A DNA stretch of 64,000 bases from Hyphomicrobiales bacterium. Lineage in GTDB: Bacteria > Pseudomonadota > Alphaproteobacteria > Rhizobiales > Beijerinckiaceae. The translations under genes were made by a program, and so were the position numbers. Shown here one piece after another: positions 18,180-29,148 of the stretch. The stretch covers positions 2,229,001 to 2,293,000 of the forward strand of contig CAKNFJ010000001.1 in assembly GCA_930633495.1 (NCBI GenBank), in the 5' to 3' direction. Below the pieces are notes generated by a model. That model saw only the letters and a list, made by a program, of their open reading frames with translations. It searched no databases and was not told where the DNA came from. Every line of letters starts with the position of its first letter. The stretch's first letter is position 1.

Positions 18180-19112
18180 ATGGACAGCATCTACGAAACA
18201 TTCGCCGATCTGGTCGAACATTCGGACGTCCTGCTCGCCCTCTATGACGAGACCGATCGCCTGCGCCTGGCCAATGACGCCTTCCGGCGGACGTTTCATC
18301 TTTCGCCCGGCGAAACGCCGAGCTGGACCGAGCTGATGCGCCGCAATCACGGAGCCTTCAAAGGCACGGCGATCCAGGCGGCCGATCTCGAAGCCTGGCT
18401 GACCTCGGCCCAGTCGCGCCGCGGCAAGACGCCGTTCCGGGCTTATGAGACCGATCTCGTCGACGGGCGCTGGCTCTGGATGACGGAAACCGTCCGGCCC
18501 AATGGCTGGATGCTGTGCATCGCCAGCGAGATCACCGATCTGCGCCGCGAGGAGAGACTGCTCCGGCAGGACCTCGACCTCGCCATGCGCGCGGCCCAGA
18601 CCGACGAACTCACCAGCACCGCCAATCGCCGCTTCGTCTTCGGCCGGCTGGAAGCGCTGATCAACGCCGCCGCGCTCATCCCCGACAGCGCGCTCAGCAT
18701 CTGCCTGTTCGATATCGATCTGTTCAAGAGCATCAACGACCGCTTCGGCCATCAGGCCGGCGACATGGTGCTGCGCCATTTCACCAATCTCGTGCATCGC
18801 GTCATCCGGCGGACCGACTGCTTCGGCCGGATCGGCGGCGAGGAGTTCATGCTGGTCATGCCGGGCTCGCCGTCCGAAAACGCGCTGGCCTTCGCCGGGC
18901 ACCTGCTGGCATTTGCCCGCGCGGCGCAGCCCCTGCCCGATCGGCCGGCCGTGAACTACACCTGCTCGGCCGGCGTCGCCGCCTATCGGCCGGGCGACAC
19001 CGCCGCCGCTTTATACGGCCGGGCCGACCGCGCCCTCTACCGCGCCAAGGCGGAAGGCCGCGACCGGGCGCTGCTCAGCACCGAGACGCTGTCGGCAACC
19101 GGGCGCTCCTGA
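18180..19112 (+). CDS. Diguanylate cyclase, PAS-GGDEF
   Basis: A 310-residue c-di-GMP synthase. Residues 1-120 look like a PAS sensor (ETFADLVEHSDVLLALYDE, then WLWMTETVRPNGWMLCIASEITDL). A coiled linker leads to a GGDEF domain with active site RIGGEEF and a product-inhibition I-site, RRTD, exactly five residues before it. ATG at 18180 is preferred because it begins the PAS domain; the frame is open upstream into the end of recQ. No membrane segment is seen, so it is probably cytosolic. The substrate-binding residues are intact, so it should be active. Confidence 0.9.
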   Translation: MDSIYETFADLVEHSDVLLALYDETDRLRLANDAFRRTFHLSPGETPSWTELMRRNHGAFKGTAIQAADLEAWLTSAQSRRGKTPFRAYETDLVDGRWLWMTETVRPNGWMLCIASEITDLRREERLLRQDLDLAMRAAQTDELTSTANRRFVFGRLEALINAAALIPDSALSICLFDIDLFKSINDRFGHQAGDMVLRHFTNLVHRVIRRTDCFGRIGGEEFMLVMPGSPSENALAFAGHLLAFARAAQPLPDRPAVNYTCSAGVAAYRPGDTAAALYGRADRALYRAKAEGRDRALLSTETLSATGRS

Positions 19113-19158
19113 AGCCGAGAGGGCGAAGCGCCGCGCACGCGCACGCGTAGGCGCGTGA

Positions 19159-21678
<2,520 letters not shown>

Positions 21679-21691
21679 TCCCGGCGACGAA

Positions 21692-21764
21692 TGTAGGGGC
21701 ACCCTAAAGTTTGACTCCTAGGCCGGGTAGTCAGACTCAATTGTGCTGGAAGATCGACTCGGGG
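21692..21764. repeat. Putative transposon end with three spaced repeats
   Basis: Starts TGTAGGGG, the 5'-TGT typical of Tn7/Tn5053-class ends, followed by three AGNNNGACTC repeats whose GACTC cores are at 21713, 21734 and 21756, spaced 21 and 22 bp. That is about two helical turns, the spacing expected of transposase-binding sites in this class. Each core is also a GANTC methylation site. The opposite end is absent, so the boundary cannot be confirmed by a matching inverted repeat. Confidence 0.5.
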
Positions 21765-21781
21765 AGCAGTGACGCAGCCTG

Positions 21782-22009
21782 TTGGAGATAGTTGTGGCAT
21801 CCGGCGCAGAGACAAGCCCGAGGGGTCGACAGAAGAGTTCCCGGGCACCACTTCCGGCGCAACTTCGGGGCGTGAGCACTCAAAGCCCGCGTTTCAAGGC
21901 GGAGGCTCATCGCCAAGCCCTCGCGGTGACGAAATCCGATCTTGCGAGTGCGGATCAGGCGTTTATCGATGCCATTTCCGACTACGCCTGCCTGGAAAGG
22001 GATTCTTGA
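21782..22009 (+). pseudogene. MazE-like (DUF3018) antitoxin remnant
   Basis: The C-terminal half, SPRFKAEAHRQALAV followed by SADQAFIDAISDY, resembles the DUF3018 family of MazE-like antitoxins. The usual N-terminal segment with an IWVPD motif is missing and the preceding residues (GRQKSSRAPLPAQLRG) look like a scrambled version of the family opening. No MazF/PemK toxin follows. A TTG at 21782 or GTG at 21794 could start the frame. Most likely a decayed antitoxin, though a divergent functional gene is possible. Confidence 0.45.
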
Positions 22010-22594
22010 ATTGCCCCCGAGGCAGACTTTTCGATTAAACTGACAGAGGCAGCGCTATAACGAGGCCCTTTCGCTTGATGGCGAGAGATCCCCGGAACAT
22101 CCTTGCAAAACTGGAATCAGACTCCATGATTGCAAGGATGATTGAGCGACGCAGAGGTGGCTACGCCGCGTCGAGCGCTTTCTTCGAAGCCTCAATGCCT
22201 ACGATGGCGACGAGCTCTTGCGAACCGCTTCACCGGGCAACCAACATGGGCGGATGGATCTCTTGGGTGCGAGACGGCCACCAAAAATTCGCATAGGAAC
22301 CTTCGATCGCGCTGTTGGCAGAAGTGCTATCAAGCTGCGGCATGGCTGCCCAGCCAGCCCTATTGGATGGAACGAAAATTGACCGAGCGGTCGTCACAAT
22401 CGCCGAGGAAACCGGCTTTGAAAAAGCTGTCTTCGGTCGCGCTCACCCGAGAAGGTGAACGCAATCAGGCCCAGCTTGTCGATGCCAGCAAACAACGAGT
22501 CGACGAGCTGCGAGCGATGATGCGCAAACACAAGCGGGTCAAAAAGGCGCCGTGAGAGGCTAGGTGTAGTCAGCCTTGGGCGTTGCGGGACGTT
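22010..22594. other. Non-coding or decayed segment inside the transposon
   Basis: Only short overlapping open frames occur (for example 22075-22296 and 22142-22555 on the plus strand), with no ribosome sites and no recognisable domain. Three frames are open in turn over 22144-22560, which is typical of a frameshifted old gene. I cannot name it. The toxin partner expected beside the Phd-type antitoxin is not here on either strand. Confidence 0.4.
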
Positions 22595-22834
22595 TCAGGC
22601 GAGGTCCCAACTACCCCGCTCATGCTCAGGCAGCGGGTCCTGGAAGCGCTCGTCGATGGCGATCTTGCCCTTGAGCGCACCAAAGCGTCGTTTGCCCCGT
22701 GGCGCAATGGGCGCCAGACGCACCACCGGCACGCTACTGCGAGTGATGACCACGTCTTCACCCGCCAGCGTCTTCGCAATCAATTCGGACAGTTGGATTT
22801 GTGCTTCGCGGACCGAGAACTGGGGCACGGGCAT
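22595..22834 (-). CDS. Phd/YefM-type antitoxin, no toxin partner
   Basis: A 79-residue protein with the Phd/YefM fold: VREAQIQLSELIAKTLAGEDVVITRSSVPVVRL, then a short acidic tail (DERFQDPLPEHE) of the kind that wraps a PIN or RelE-like toxin. The start is supported by GGAAGG a few bases upstream. It lies 28 bases after tniQ on the same strand and may be read through from the transposition operon. Neither a VapC nor a Doc/RelE gene follows, so it is an orphan; it could be an anti-addiction antitoxin or a leftover. Confidence 0.75.
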   Translation of the reverse strand: MPVPQFSVREAQIQLSELIAKTLAGEDVVITRSSVPVVRLAPIAPRGKRRFGALKGKIAIDERFQDPLPEHERGSWDLA

Positions 22835-22862
22835 ATCCCTTCCAACTTGACCACCTTACATC

Positions 22863-25799
22863 TCAGGCCGATGACCAGCGCTTTTGGGTAAGGCCGTCCA
22901 AAGCACGCAGCGCCTGCTCCCGATCATAGATGTAGCCACCCACCTCCGAATATGGCGCGATCGGAGCCACGCCCAGCCGCTGCAGCGCGGCAACTGCTGT
23001 CATAGAACCCTTGTTCCCGATATATTCTGATGCTTCCGTGGCGAGGATGTAGGTCTTCTCGAACCGCTCGACCTCCTCAAGGGTGAAGACTACGGAAAGG
23101 CCGCGCCTTTCACCGCATAGGATGTCCGCTCGGACCAGATTAGCCATCATTTTGGAGACGATCCTAAGCCTCGCTGCCGCCTCGCGGGTCTGGAGGACGG
23201 GGATCTCAGCAATTTTTGCTTGCCGTTTCTCCTCCGCTTGCCGCTCCACTTCGTACCCGCGGACCGCCTCGATAAACTCCTCCCGGTTGAAAACGTAGGC
23301 CTTGATATCCGGAGGACCGAAGGCCGGCCTAAGCCCGAGACGCTTAGAGAACCAAACCGGGTTCATCCCCGGGTTTTTCGTGTTGGTTTCCAGCGCTACG
23401 ACCAAGTCTTTTCCAGATAGATAGCGCTCTCGGAAGGCAGCCAACTGGGTCGCCGAGAAGTAGTATTGAAGGCGGTCTCTCACCGAGGTGAGGATGCCCC
23501 TCTTTTCGAGGAAGGTGATTGTGTCACGGTTTATGCCGACGAGCTCGGTCACCTGCGAGGCCGTGAGGTGCTCATCAGGATCAAACTCGAAGCGGGGCGC
23601 CTCCTCCACCACGACAGATTTCAAGCGTTCTATCACCGCCAGCGCGGATTTTCGGTCGTAGAGATAACTCGAATAGTCCGGCGGCGCGGCGACAACCTTT
23701 TCCCCGCGAAGCGCCTGGATAGCCTTCTGCGCGCTGCACCCGAGCAGCTCTCCCGCTTCCAGGGTGGTGATGTAACGGGACTTGAATTCGTTGACAGCAT
23801 CCTCGTTGAGACGCCGCCCGCGGCTGTTGTCCTCACTGGGCAGAATGCCGGACGCTATCAGCTCCATTCCAAAGCCGTAGGGGAGCTGCAGCTTGTTGAG
23901 TGCGTGTTTGGCCGTCAGCCATCCGCCGGCAGAGTACGACTCAGCCTTCGTCTCAGACCCGGACCAACCTCGGATCGCTTCCTCGGATTCCGAGCGGTTG
24001 TAGATGTATCGCTTATCGAAATCCCGACCACCAACAGGCTTGATACCTATCGTTCTGAGCAGCTGATCGGCTGATTGCCAGCCTGGCAACCCGAACGTCT
24101 CTGCGAGCTTGCTGGAGGTCGTGTAGAGGTCGTTGAACTTGTCGATTTCCTGCTTCGACACGGCATATCGACGCCCTGTCTTCACAAACGGGAGGTAGCC
24201 AGCATCTCGAACCTCCTTCGCCGCCGCCGGCGTAAGTCCGATTTCGGCACTGGCCTCGAGGAAGGTGCGCATATCCCCGCGGTCTTTCTGAAGAGCCGCC
24301 TTTATGTCGACGACGCGCACCTTAAGGCGAGCTAGTCCTTCTGCATTGTGGTCGATTGCGCACACCGAAAGGTGACCCCGAAGGATCAAGCCCACCACAG
24401 AAGTCAGACTCTTCGACGCAGCGAAGCTGGCCTCGACTAACGACAAAGATGGACTCTCGTTCTCAACGAGCGTCTGGGTCAACCTCTCGATGAAGCCATC
24501 GACTGTCTCCGGCGAAATCCGCCACTGGTGCGCACCCGAGGTCGCTTCGAACCTTGGGTTGTCGGCTGTGATGCCGTCCAAGTGCCGAGCGCCCAGCAAT
24601 CTCCGCATTGCGTAGACATCAATGCGTAACCGAGCCGCGGTCGTTTCGAGATTCAGCCAAGCGTCCTTTTCACGCCTGAGAATTTCGACGGTCTGCTCGG
24701 ATAGCGTGATCGGAGCTCCCTTCCAGCGCCTCCGCGGTTCGATGATTTTTTTTTCGACAGCCACGCGCCGAACCCAGTCGACGTGGGTGCCGATCATCTG
24801 CGCCGCTTTCGACAGACTGATCCCGGAGCCTTCGGCGGGCGCGATGCGGATCGTTCTACCGATGCCGGCGGACGCCATATCGCGCTCGATCGCTTTGGTT
24901 AGGTGGCGCTTGAGCGCGCCGTCGGGAAGTCCGAGCGCCCACGTGTCGAAACCGCCGTAAGCCTTCTGCTTGCCAGATCCTCGGACCGTATGAGCCCCCT
25001 CCCTCAATCCCGCAACGAGCTTGGGAGCGGAGATTCCCAGGTCCTCTACTACCGACAACCCGATGCCGCATAACTGGCTGGATGCTCCGCGACTATCACC
25101 ATGCTGCTTGACGAAGCTGCGCTCGGCCGCCGCGTAGCCAAGCACTTCCATAGCTTCGATGGCCCAGTGGAGCGGCATGTCGTCGAGAACGGGCACGTTG
25201 ACGCGCGGCCCGCCTCCCAAGCGGCCTACTACATATGCGGATGCGCGAACCTCCTGCGCGTCAACAGGAACGCACTCGAAACGGCTGATCTCATGGTTGT
25301 TGGGGCAGCGATCGATTGTACCGCGGCCCGGGTCGAAGGGCTCAGAGCATTGCGGGCAGCGCGAGATGAGCCGGCAATAGTGGACCGGACACGCGGTTAC
25401 CGCGGTCACATCCCACCAGGTGCGATGCCATGCACGCGGCAGGCGGCGCTTATGGGGCTCCGCGGCCTTCTTGTCCTCGGCGAAGCAGGCCGGGCAAGCA
25501 CGGCGGACACCAAGCGACGCCCACTGTGTACCGCGCTTTAGCATTTCGCCGCGCAACGTGACGAAGTCGCGATCATCAGTGGCCGTGTCATGAGCAAGGC
25601 GGCTTGTGTCCGAGCGGCCCACCTTCGCAATCGTCTCCAAAGACGATCGCATGTGAAGGCGATATGATTCCAGATCGACGCTGGCTGCAAGCGTGGCAAC
25701 ACGCTCAACGCCGTTGGCTTGGGCGACCCGGATGAAATGAGCGTAAGCCGGCTCTCCATCCTGGCGAACGGGATGAACGGCGACGTAATTGATCCTCAT
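22863..25799 (-). CDS. tniQ: TniQ-like protein with tandem DNA-binding modules
   Basis: About 978 residues from MRINY, the start that aligns with the neighbouring TniQ (HPVRQDGEPAYAHFIRVAQANG). Residues 1-220 are the TniQ domain with zinc ligands CPAC (102-105), CPVH, CPQC (148-151) and CPNNH. From about residue 325 on, the protein consists of helix-turn-helix/wing modules. The last four (about 513-612, 625-726, 742-849 and 866-970) share one pattern: an opening LTxxxA helix, a GIL turn, an aromatic-rich Y(I/L)(Y/F)(N/D)R strand and an ALxxL helix. TniQ/TnsD proteins choose the target site, so this array may read a specific DNA sequence. About twice the usual TniQ length. Confidence 0.85.
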   Translation of the reverse strand: MRINYVAVHPVRQDGEPAYAHFIRVAQANGVERVATLAASVDLESYRLHMRSSLETIAKVGRSDTSRLAHDTATDDRDFVTLRGEMLKRGTQWASLGVRRACPACFAEDKKAAEPHKRRLPRAWHRTWWDVTAVTACPVHYCRLISRCPQCSEPFDPGRGTIDRCPNNHEISRFECVPVDAQEVRASAYVVGRLGGGPRVNVPVLDDMPLHWAIEAMEVLGYAAAERSFVKQHGDSRGASSQLCGIGLSVVEDLGISAPKLVAGLREGAHTVRGSGKQKAYGGFDTWALGLPDGALKRHLTKAIERDMASAGIGRTIRIAPAEGSGISLSKAAQMIGTHVDWVRRVAVEKKIIEPRRRWKGAPITLSEQTVEILRREKDAWLNLETTAARLRIDVYAMRRLLGARHLDGITADNPRFEATSGAHQWRISPETVDGFIERLTQTLVENESPSLSLVEASFAASKSLTSVVGLILRGHLSVCAIDHNAEGLARLKVRVVDIKAALQKDRGDMRTFLEASAEIGLTPAAAKEVRDAGYLPFVKTGRRYAVSKQEIDKFNDLYTTSSKLAETFGLPGWQSADQLLRTIGIKPVGGRDFDKRYIYNRSESEEAIRGWSGSETKAESYSAGGWLTAKHALNKLQLPYGFGMELIASGILPSEDNSRGRRLNEDAVNEFKSRYITTLEAGELLGCSAQKAIQALRGEKVVAAPPDYSSYLYDRKSALAVIERLKSVVVEEAPRFEFDPDEHLTASQVTELVGINRDTITFLEKRGILTSVRDRLQYYFSATQLAAFRERYLSGKDLVVALETNTKNPGMNPVWFSKRLGLRPAFGPPDIKAYVFNREEFIEAVRGYEVERQAEEKRQAKIAEIPVLQTREAAARLRIVSKMMANLVRADILCGERRGLSVVFTLEEVERFEKTYILATEASEYIGNKGSMTAVAALQRLGVAPIAPYSEVGGYIYDREQALRALDGLTQKRWSSA

Positions 25800-25818
25800 G
25801 GCGATGATCCCAGGCCAA

Positions 25819-27708
25819 TCAATGTTCGGTAGCGCGCGCGGCGCCGGATTTGAGTTGTTGCCAGCTGGCCAGTGCCGCCTCGGCATCAGACCGGCGATAG
25901 ATTGCTTGCCGAGCTAGCTCGACAGGCAGAATGGGGGTCAGCCCGACCTTCTTAAGTTGCTTGGTGGCCGCGCTTGCCGAGCCAAAGCCGCCCTTTGCTG
26001 CAAGGCTCTGTGACGTCACGTGGTCGTCGACGAACTTCTGGAGCGTATCCCTTCGCACCAGAAGGCTGTTTCGATGTCGCGTGGCGTCGAGGAGCTTGTG
26101 ATCGCGCAACGCCTTGGCGGTTTCGCCCTTGATGCCGATTTGGTCGGCAGCGACCGAGATCGGCACAAATTCGTCGGATAGGTGCTGGCCAATCGCTTTC
26201 GAGAGATCGCATCGATCTATCAGGAATGCCTGAAGTCCCGGCGCGCTGCCGTCGTAGCCCCTGATCGCGAGTCTTCCAGACAGCACGAGCTGGACGGCTT
26301 TGCTCGTAGCGAACCGCAAGGTAGCAGCGGCTTTCGGGAGCGGGATGAGATCCTCACCGCCGAGTTGGATCCTGGCCGCCAGGTCGTCGAGGAGCCTCCG
26401 GACCGACTGCACAGAGAACAGGGCGACGTTGAATCTGAGCTCGCGGCGCTGCTCGGCTGACACGATGGGATCGACCAGGCCAGCATCGGCGATCGCCCGG
26501 GCGGCAGCTGACGACACACCCAGAGCGACTTCGAGCTCTGTCGCGTTGAAGCACTCCGCGATCATATCCTTGAGCTGATCCAAGAAAGCGCGGGAGATTT
26601 TTGCGCTTTCGCCCTGCCGGAGCCTGGCGGTCGGCAAGATGCTCTGCGCCTCGCAGAATCGCCGGAAGCGCTCAGCCCCCATGTCGCATTCGGCAGCAGC
26701 CTCCGCCAGGGGGATGTACTTGGAACTCGCTATCACAACGCCGGCGACACTGGTGTTGGCCTTGAAGGTAACCTGATCAGAATCCTGCGCGTGAGCCACG
26801 ACGCCAGCCCGCAATGCATCGGTGATCGCGGATTGCGGCTCATCCATCAGCCACTCGTAGAATTCGCCGTAGGCCTTCAGAAGGCCCCACCGCCAAGGGC
26901 GCTGGGCAGACATGCCGACGAGTCCGTCCAGAACGGCCGGCAGCCGCTCGGACAATCCCTGAATAACGTCGAAGCCCGCTGAGATGATCGCGCCGGATGA
27001 AGCTCGCGAAGCCTCTTCGACATATCGCTCTATTCCCATCGCGGCTCGACCGATGGCCTCCATCGTCGCAATCGCGCGACCGAGCTCCAGGTCATCGAGG
27101 AATGCTGAGGCTATGCGGTTCACGAAGCCGAGCCGGCCGAGGATATATCGAGCTCCGATCGTCTCGACCTCAGGAACGGCTTCGCAAATGAACTGCGCGA
27201 TATCATGCCGCTGCGGGCAGCGCCCGACTGCCGCGTTCTCGTAGGAAAGCTTGTCGCCACAGGCTTCACAGGCGTCGATGAGACGCGCGGAATGCTCCAC
27301 GCACACATCGAGGGCACGGATGTCCCAATGGGTGCGCCGCCATGCCCTTGGGAAACGGCGGCGGAATTGCTCCGGCGCCGCTAGGTCCTGACGAATGCAC
27401 ATCGGGCAGACCTTGCACTGTGAAGCAATGGTCCATTGCTTTCGAAACAGCCGTTCGCCGCGCAGCTCCACGCTGTCGGGGGCCGTTCTAGCGGTATCGA
27501 AAGACAGGGCGACGATATCTTGGCACGCGAGCTCAGCGACGCTCTCCAAGGCCTTGCCCTGGATGATCTCGAACGACCGGAAGCCAAAAACACGGCCACA
27601 GTCGGTCAGCGTCTTCAGGCCGTTCGTCGCGCCTATTCTCGCACAGTAAGCGTAGGCCGGTTCGCCCGAATGTCGAATCGGGCGAACCGGCAGAGTGGCG
27701 GCCCTCAC
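25819..27708 (-). CDS. tniQ: TniQ family target-selection protein
   Basis: A 629-residue TniQ/TnsD-like protein. Residues 1-170 are the TniQ domain (PIRHSGEPAYAYCARIG; zinc ligands CKVCPMC at 98-104, CVEH, CEAC at 147-150, CPQRH). The C-terminal part has helix-turn-helix segments (IPLAEAAAECDMGAERFRRFCE near 332) and one module of the same kind that is tandemly repeated in the neighbouring TniQ (about 513-615, ending AIYRRSDAEAALASW). A GTG start overlaps the tniB stop by four bases (GTGA), so translation is coupled. Two TniQ paralogues in one element recall Tn7-like elements that use separate proteins for separate targeting routes. Confidence 0.88.
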   Translation of the reverse strand: MRAATLPVRPIRHSGEPAYAYCARIGATNGLKTLTDCGRVFGFRSFEIIQGKALESVAELACQDIVALSFDTARTAPDSVELRGERLFRKQWTIASQCKVCPMCIRQDLAAPEQFRRRFPRAWRRTHWDIRALDVCVEHSARLIDACEACGDKLSYENAAVGRCPQRHDIAQFICEAVPEVETIGARYILGRLGFVNRIASAFLDDLELGRAIATMEAIGRAAMGIERYVEEASRASSGAIISAGFDVIQGLSERLPAVLDGLVGMSAQRPWRWGLLKAYGEFYEWLMDEPQSAITDALRAGVVAHAQDSDQVTFKANTSVAGVVIASSKYIPLAEAAAECDMGAERFRRFCEAQSILPTARLRQGESAKISRAFLDQLKDMIAECFNATELEVALGVSSAAARAIADAGLVDPIVSAEQRRELRFNVALFSVQSVRRLLDDLAARIQLGGEDLIPLPKAAATLRFATSKAVQLVLSGRLAIRGYDGSAPGLQAFLIDRCDLSKAIGQHLSDEFVPISVAADQIGIKGETAKALRDHKLLDATRHRNSLLVRRDTLQKFVDDHVTSQSLAAKGGFGSASAATKQLKKVGLTPILPVELARQAIYRRSDAEAALASWQQLKSGAARATEH

Positions 27709-28841
27709 ACTTCGTCCTCGATCGAGGGGCGCTGGTTGCCTCGCAGAAGCGTGCGGTCATAGTCCTCGAGGGACTTCTTCTTCTTTTTCAGCTTCGACAG
27801 ATCGGCAATGCGGAATGGGTTGGCCTTCACGTCGCAAAGGCCGATTGCTTCCGCTGCAGCAGCGAGATCCAACATGGTCATCGAGCGACCTGCCATCCAC
27901 GGGCTGACACCGGCGAGCTTGAAGAGGTCCGCAACGCGGCCGACTTCTCCATCCGTCGCATGGATCATGCGCTCGGGGTAATCATGTAGGTGGAGATCGA
28001 GTTTCTCCTCGAAGCCCAGCCTTTTCTCGAAATTTTGCAGCAGCAGGGCCATATGGTCACGCCGCTTATTGTCGAGACGTCGAACCTCAATGATCGGCGT
28101 CCTCCGACGAAGCTCGGGGTACTCCTCGACAAACTTCGCCGCCTTGACCCCCGCCAGAACGATGGAGACCGGCCATTCTTTGTCGACCAGCATTTCTTTG
28201 AGCTTCATGGCGATCTGAGCGCGCTCATGGCTCTTGGGGTTCGAGAAGACGTTGTTGATCTCATCGATGATGACGACCATGACGCCCTGAGCCGCGAGCT
28301 GAATCCGGATCACGTCCCAGATATCTTCCGCGTCGAGCCGGATTCCCTTGGTGATTTTGGACTCACCGTCACCAGTTTCCTCAGCCAGCGCCACCCCAAC
28401 ACCCATGCGGCGAAGCATCCGCACGCCGAGCTTGCGTAGGTCGCAGGCCGCCGGAATCTCCACCTTGAGCAGAGGCCGCAATGGCCCCTCCTCAGTTTCG
28501 ATAATCTCAAGACATTTGTGACGGCTGAGGCGCCGCAGAATGTGCGTCTTGCCCGCACCCGTGGGACCATCGACCGCGAACGCCTTGCCCTCTTCCTCTT
28601 CGCCCAAGCCGGCGATGATCTGATCGAATAGATCGCGCGATTGCACCCAAGTCCCCGTCGGAACCTCGATCATACGCATCCGCCGAAACCACTCCGCCGC
28701 TTTCTCGCGTCCGGCGGAGTGATGCCTGCTTTTCATCGTCGCCGCTATTTGAGCGTGTCGGCCGCTTTTTTTGGCTCGCTGCTCAAAGTCCGGCGCTTTC
28801 GAATAGGCGTCGTCCGGGTTGATTTTGACCGCAACGTTCAT
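27705..28841 (-). CDS. tniB: Transposition ATPase TniB (TnsC-like)
   Basis: A 378-residue AAA+ ATPase. Walker A is GPTGAGKTH at 92-100 and Walker B VVIIDEINN from 189. The TniB/TnsC family links the transposase to the TniQ-bound target and controls target immunity. The N-terminus holds basic residues (QRAKKSGRHAQIAATMKSRHH) and the C-terminus a Lys run (LKKKKKSLEDYDRTLLRGNQ), probably the transposase contact. It begins 11 bases after the end of tniA and overlaps tniQ. The frame is intact with no inactivating change seen. Confidence 0.9.
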   Translation of the reverse strand: MNVAVKINPDDAYSKAPDFEQRAKKSGRHAQIAATMKSRHHSAGREKAAEWFRRMRMIEVPTGTWVQSRDLFDQIIAGLGEEEEGKAFAVDGPTGAGKTHILRRLSRHKCLEIIETEEGPLRPLLKVEIPAACDLRKLGVRMLRRMGVGVALAEETGDGESKITKGIRLDAEDIWDVIRIQLAAQGVMVVIIDEINNVFSNPKSHERAQIAMKLKEMLVDKEWPVSIVLAGVKAAKFVEEYPELRRRTPIIEVRRLDNKRRDHMALLLQNFEKRLGFEEKLDLHLHDYPERMIHATDGEVGRVADLFKLAGVSPWMAGRSMTMLDLAAAAEAIGLCDVKANPFRIADLSKLKKKKKSLEDYDRTLLRGNQRPSIEDEV

Positions 28842-28852
28842 CGGAGTTTCCC

Positions 28853-29035
28853 TCAGTCGTCGGACATCTCGAAGTGCGAGAGGTCGTCGTAGTCCTTGGA
28901 TTCTTCTGGCAATGCCTCGTCGGCGGCCTTCTCAATGAGGGCTGCGGCCGGAGGCGGCACCTTGCCCGCCGAGTTCAAATGCTCTTCGGTCAACGCCAGA
29001 TTCTTTCGAATTTCGCGCTTCCGCTCCTTGCTGTC
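28853..29035 (-). pseudogene. tniA: tniA 3' end, split off by IS insertion
   Basis: The final 60 codons of the transposase gene (DSKERKREIRKNLALTEEH ... DDLSHFEMSDD, stop at 28853). Removing the IS element at 29036-31531 and one 7-bp TGCTGTC copy restores the frame with the fragment at 31532-32654 (IEED joined to SKERK). This acidic tail is the expected C-terminal region contacting TniB. Confidence 0.85.
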
Positions 29036-29148
29036 TGTTGATTTCCGTCGAGAATTGACCCGTTAGGCGGGGATTTTTCCATCGAGAATTGACCCATGTT
29101 TTGACCACGTCTCACGCGGGCTATGCGGGGGACCTCGGAGTGATCGAC

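Noticed and set aside
22075..22555. Short plus-strand open frames (22075-22296, 22142-22555)
   Set aside because: Overlapping frames, no ribosome sites, no recognisable family; more consistent with decayed sequence.
22010..22594. Toxin partner (VapC, MazF, RelE or Doc) for the antitoxin-like genes
   Set aside because: Neither strand shows PIN-domain acidic residues or MazF/RelE motifs in this interval.
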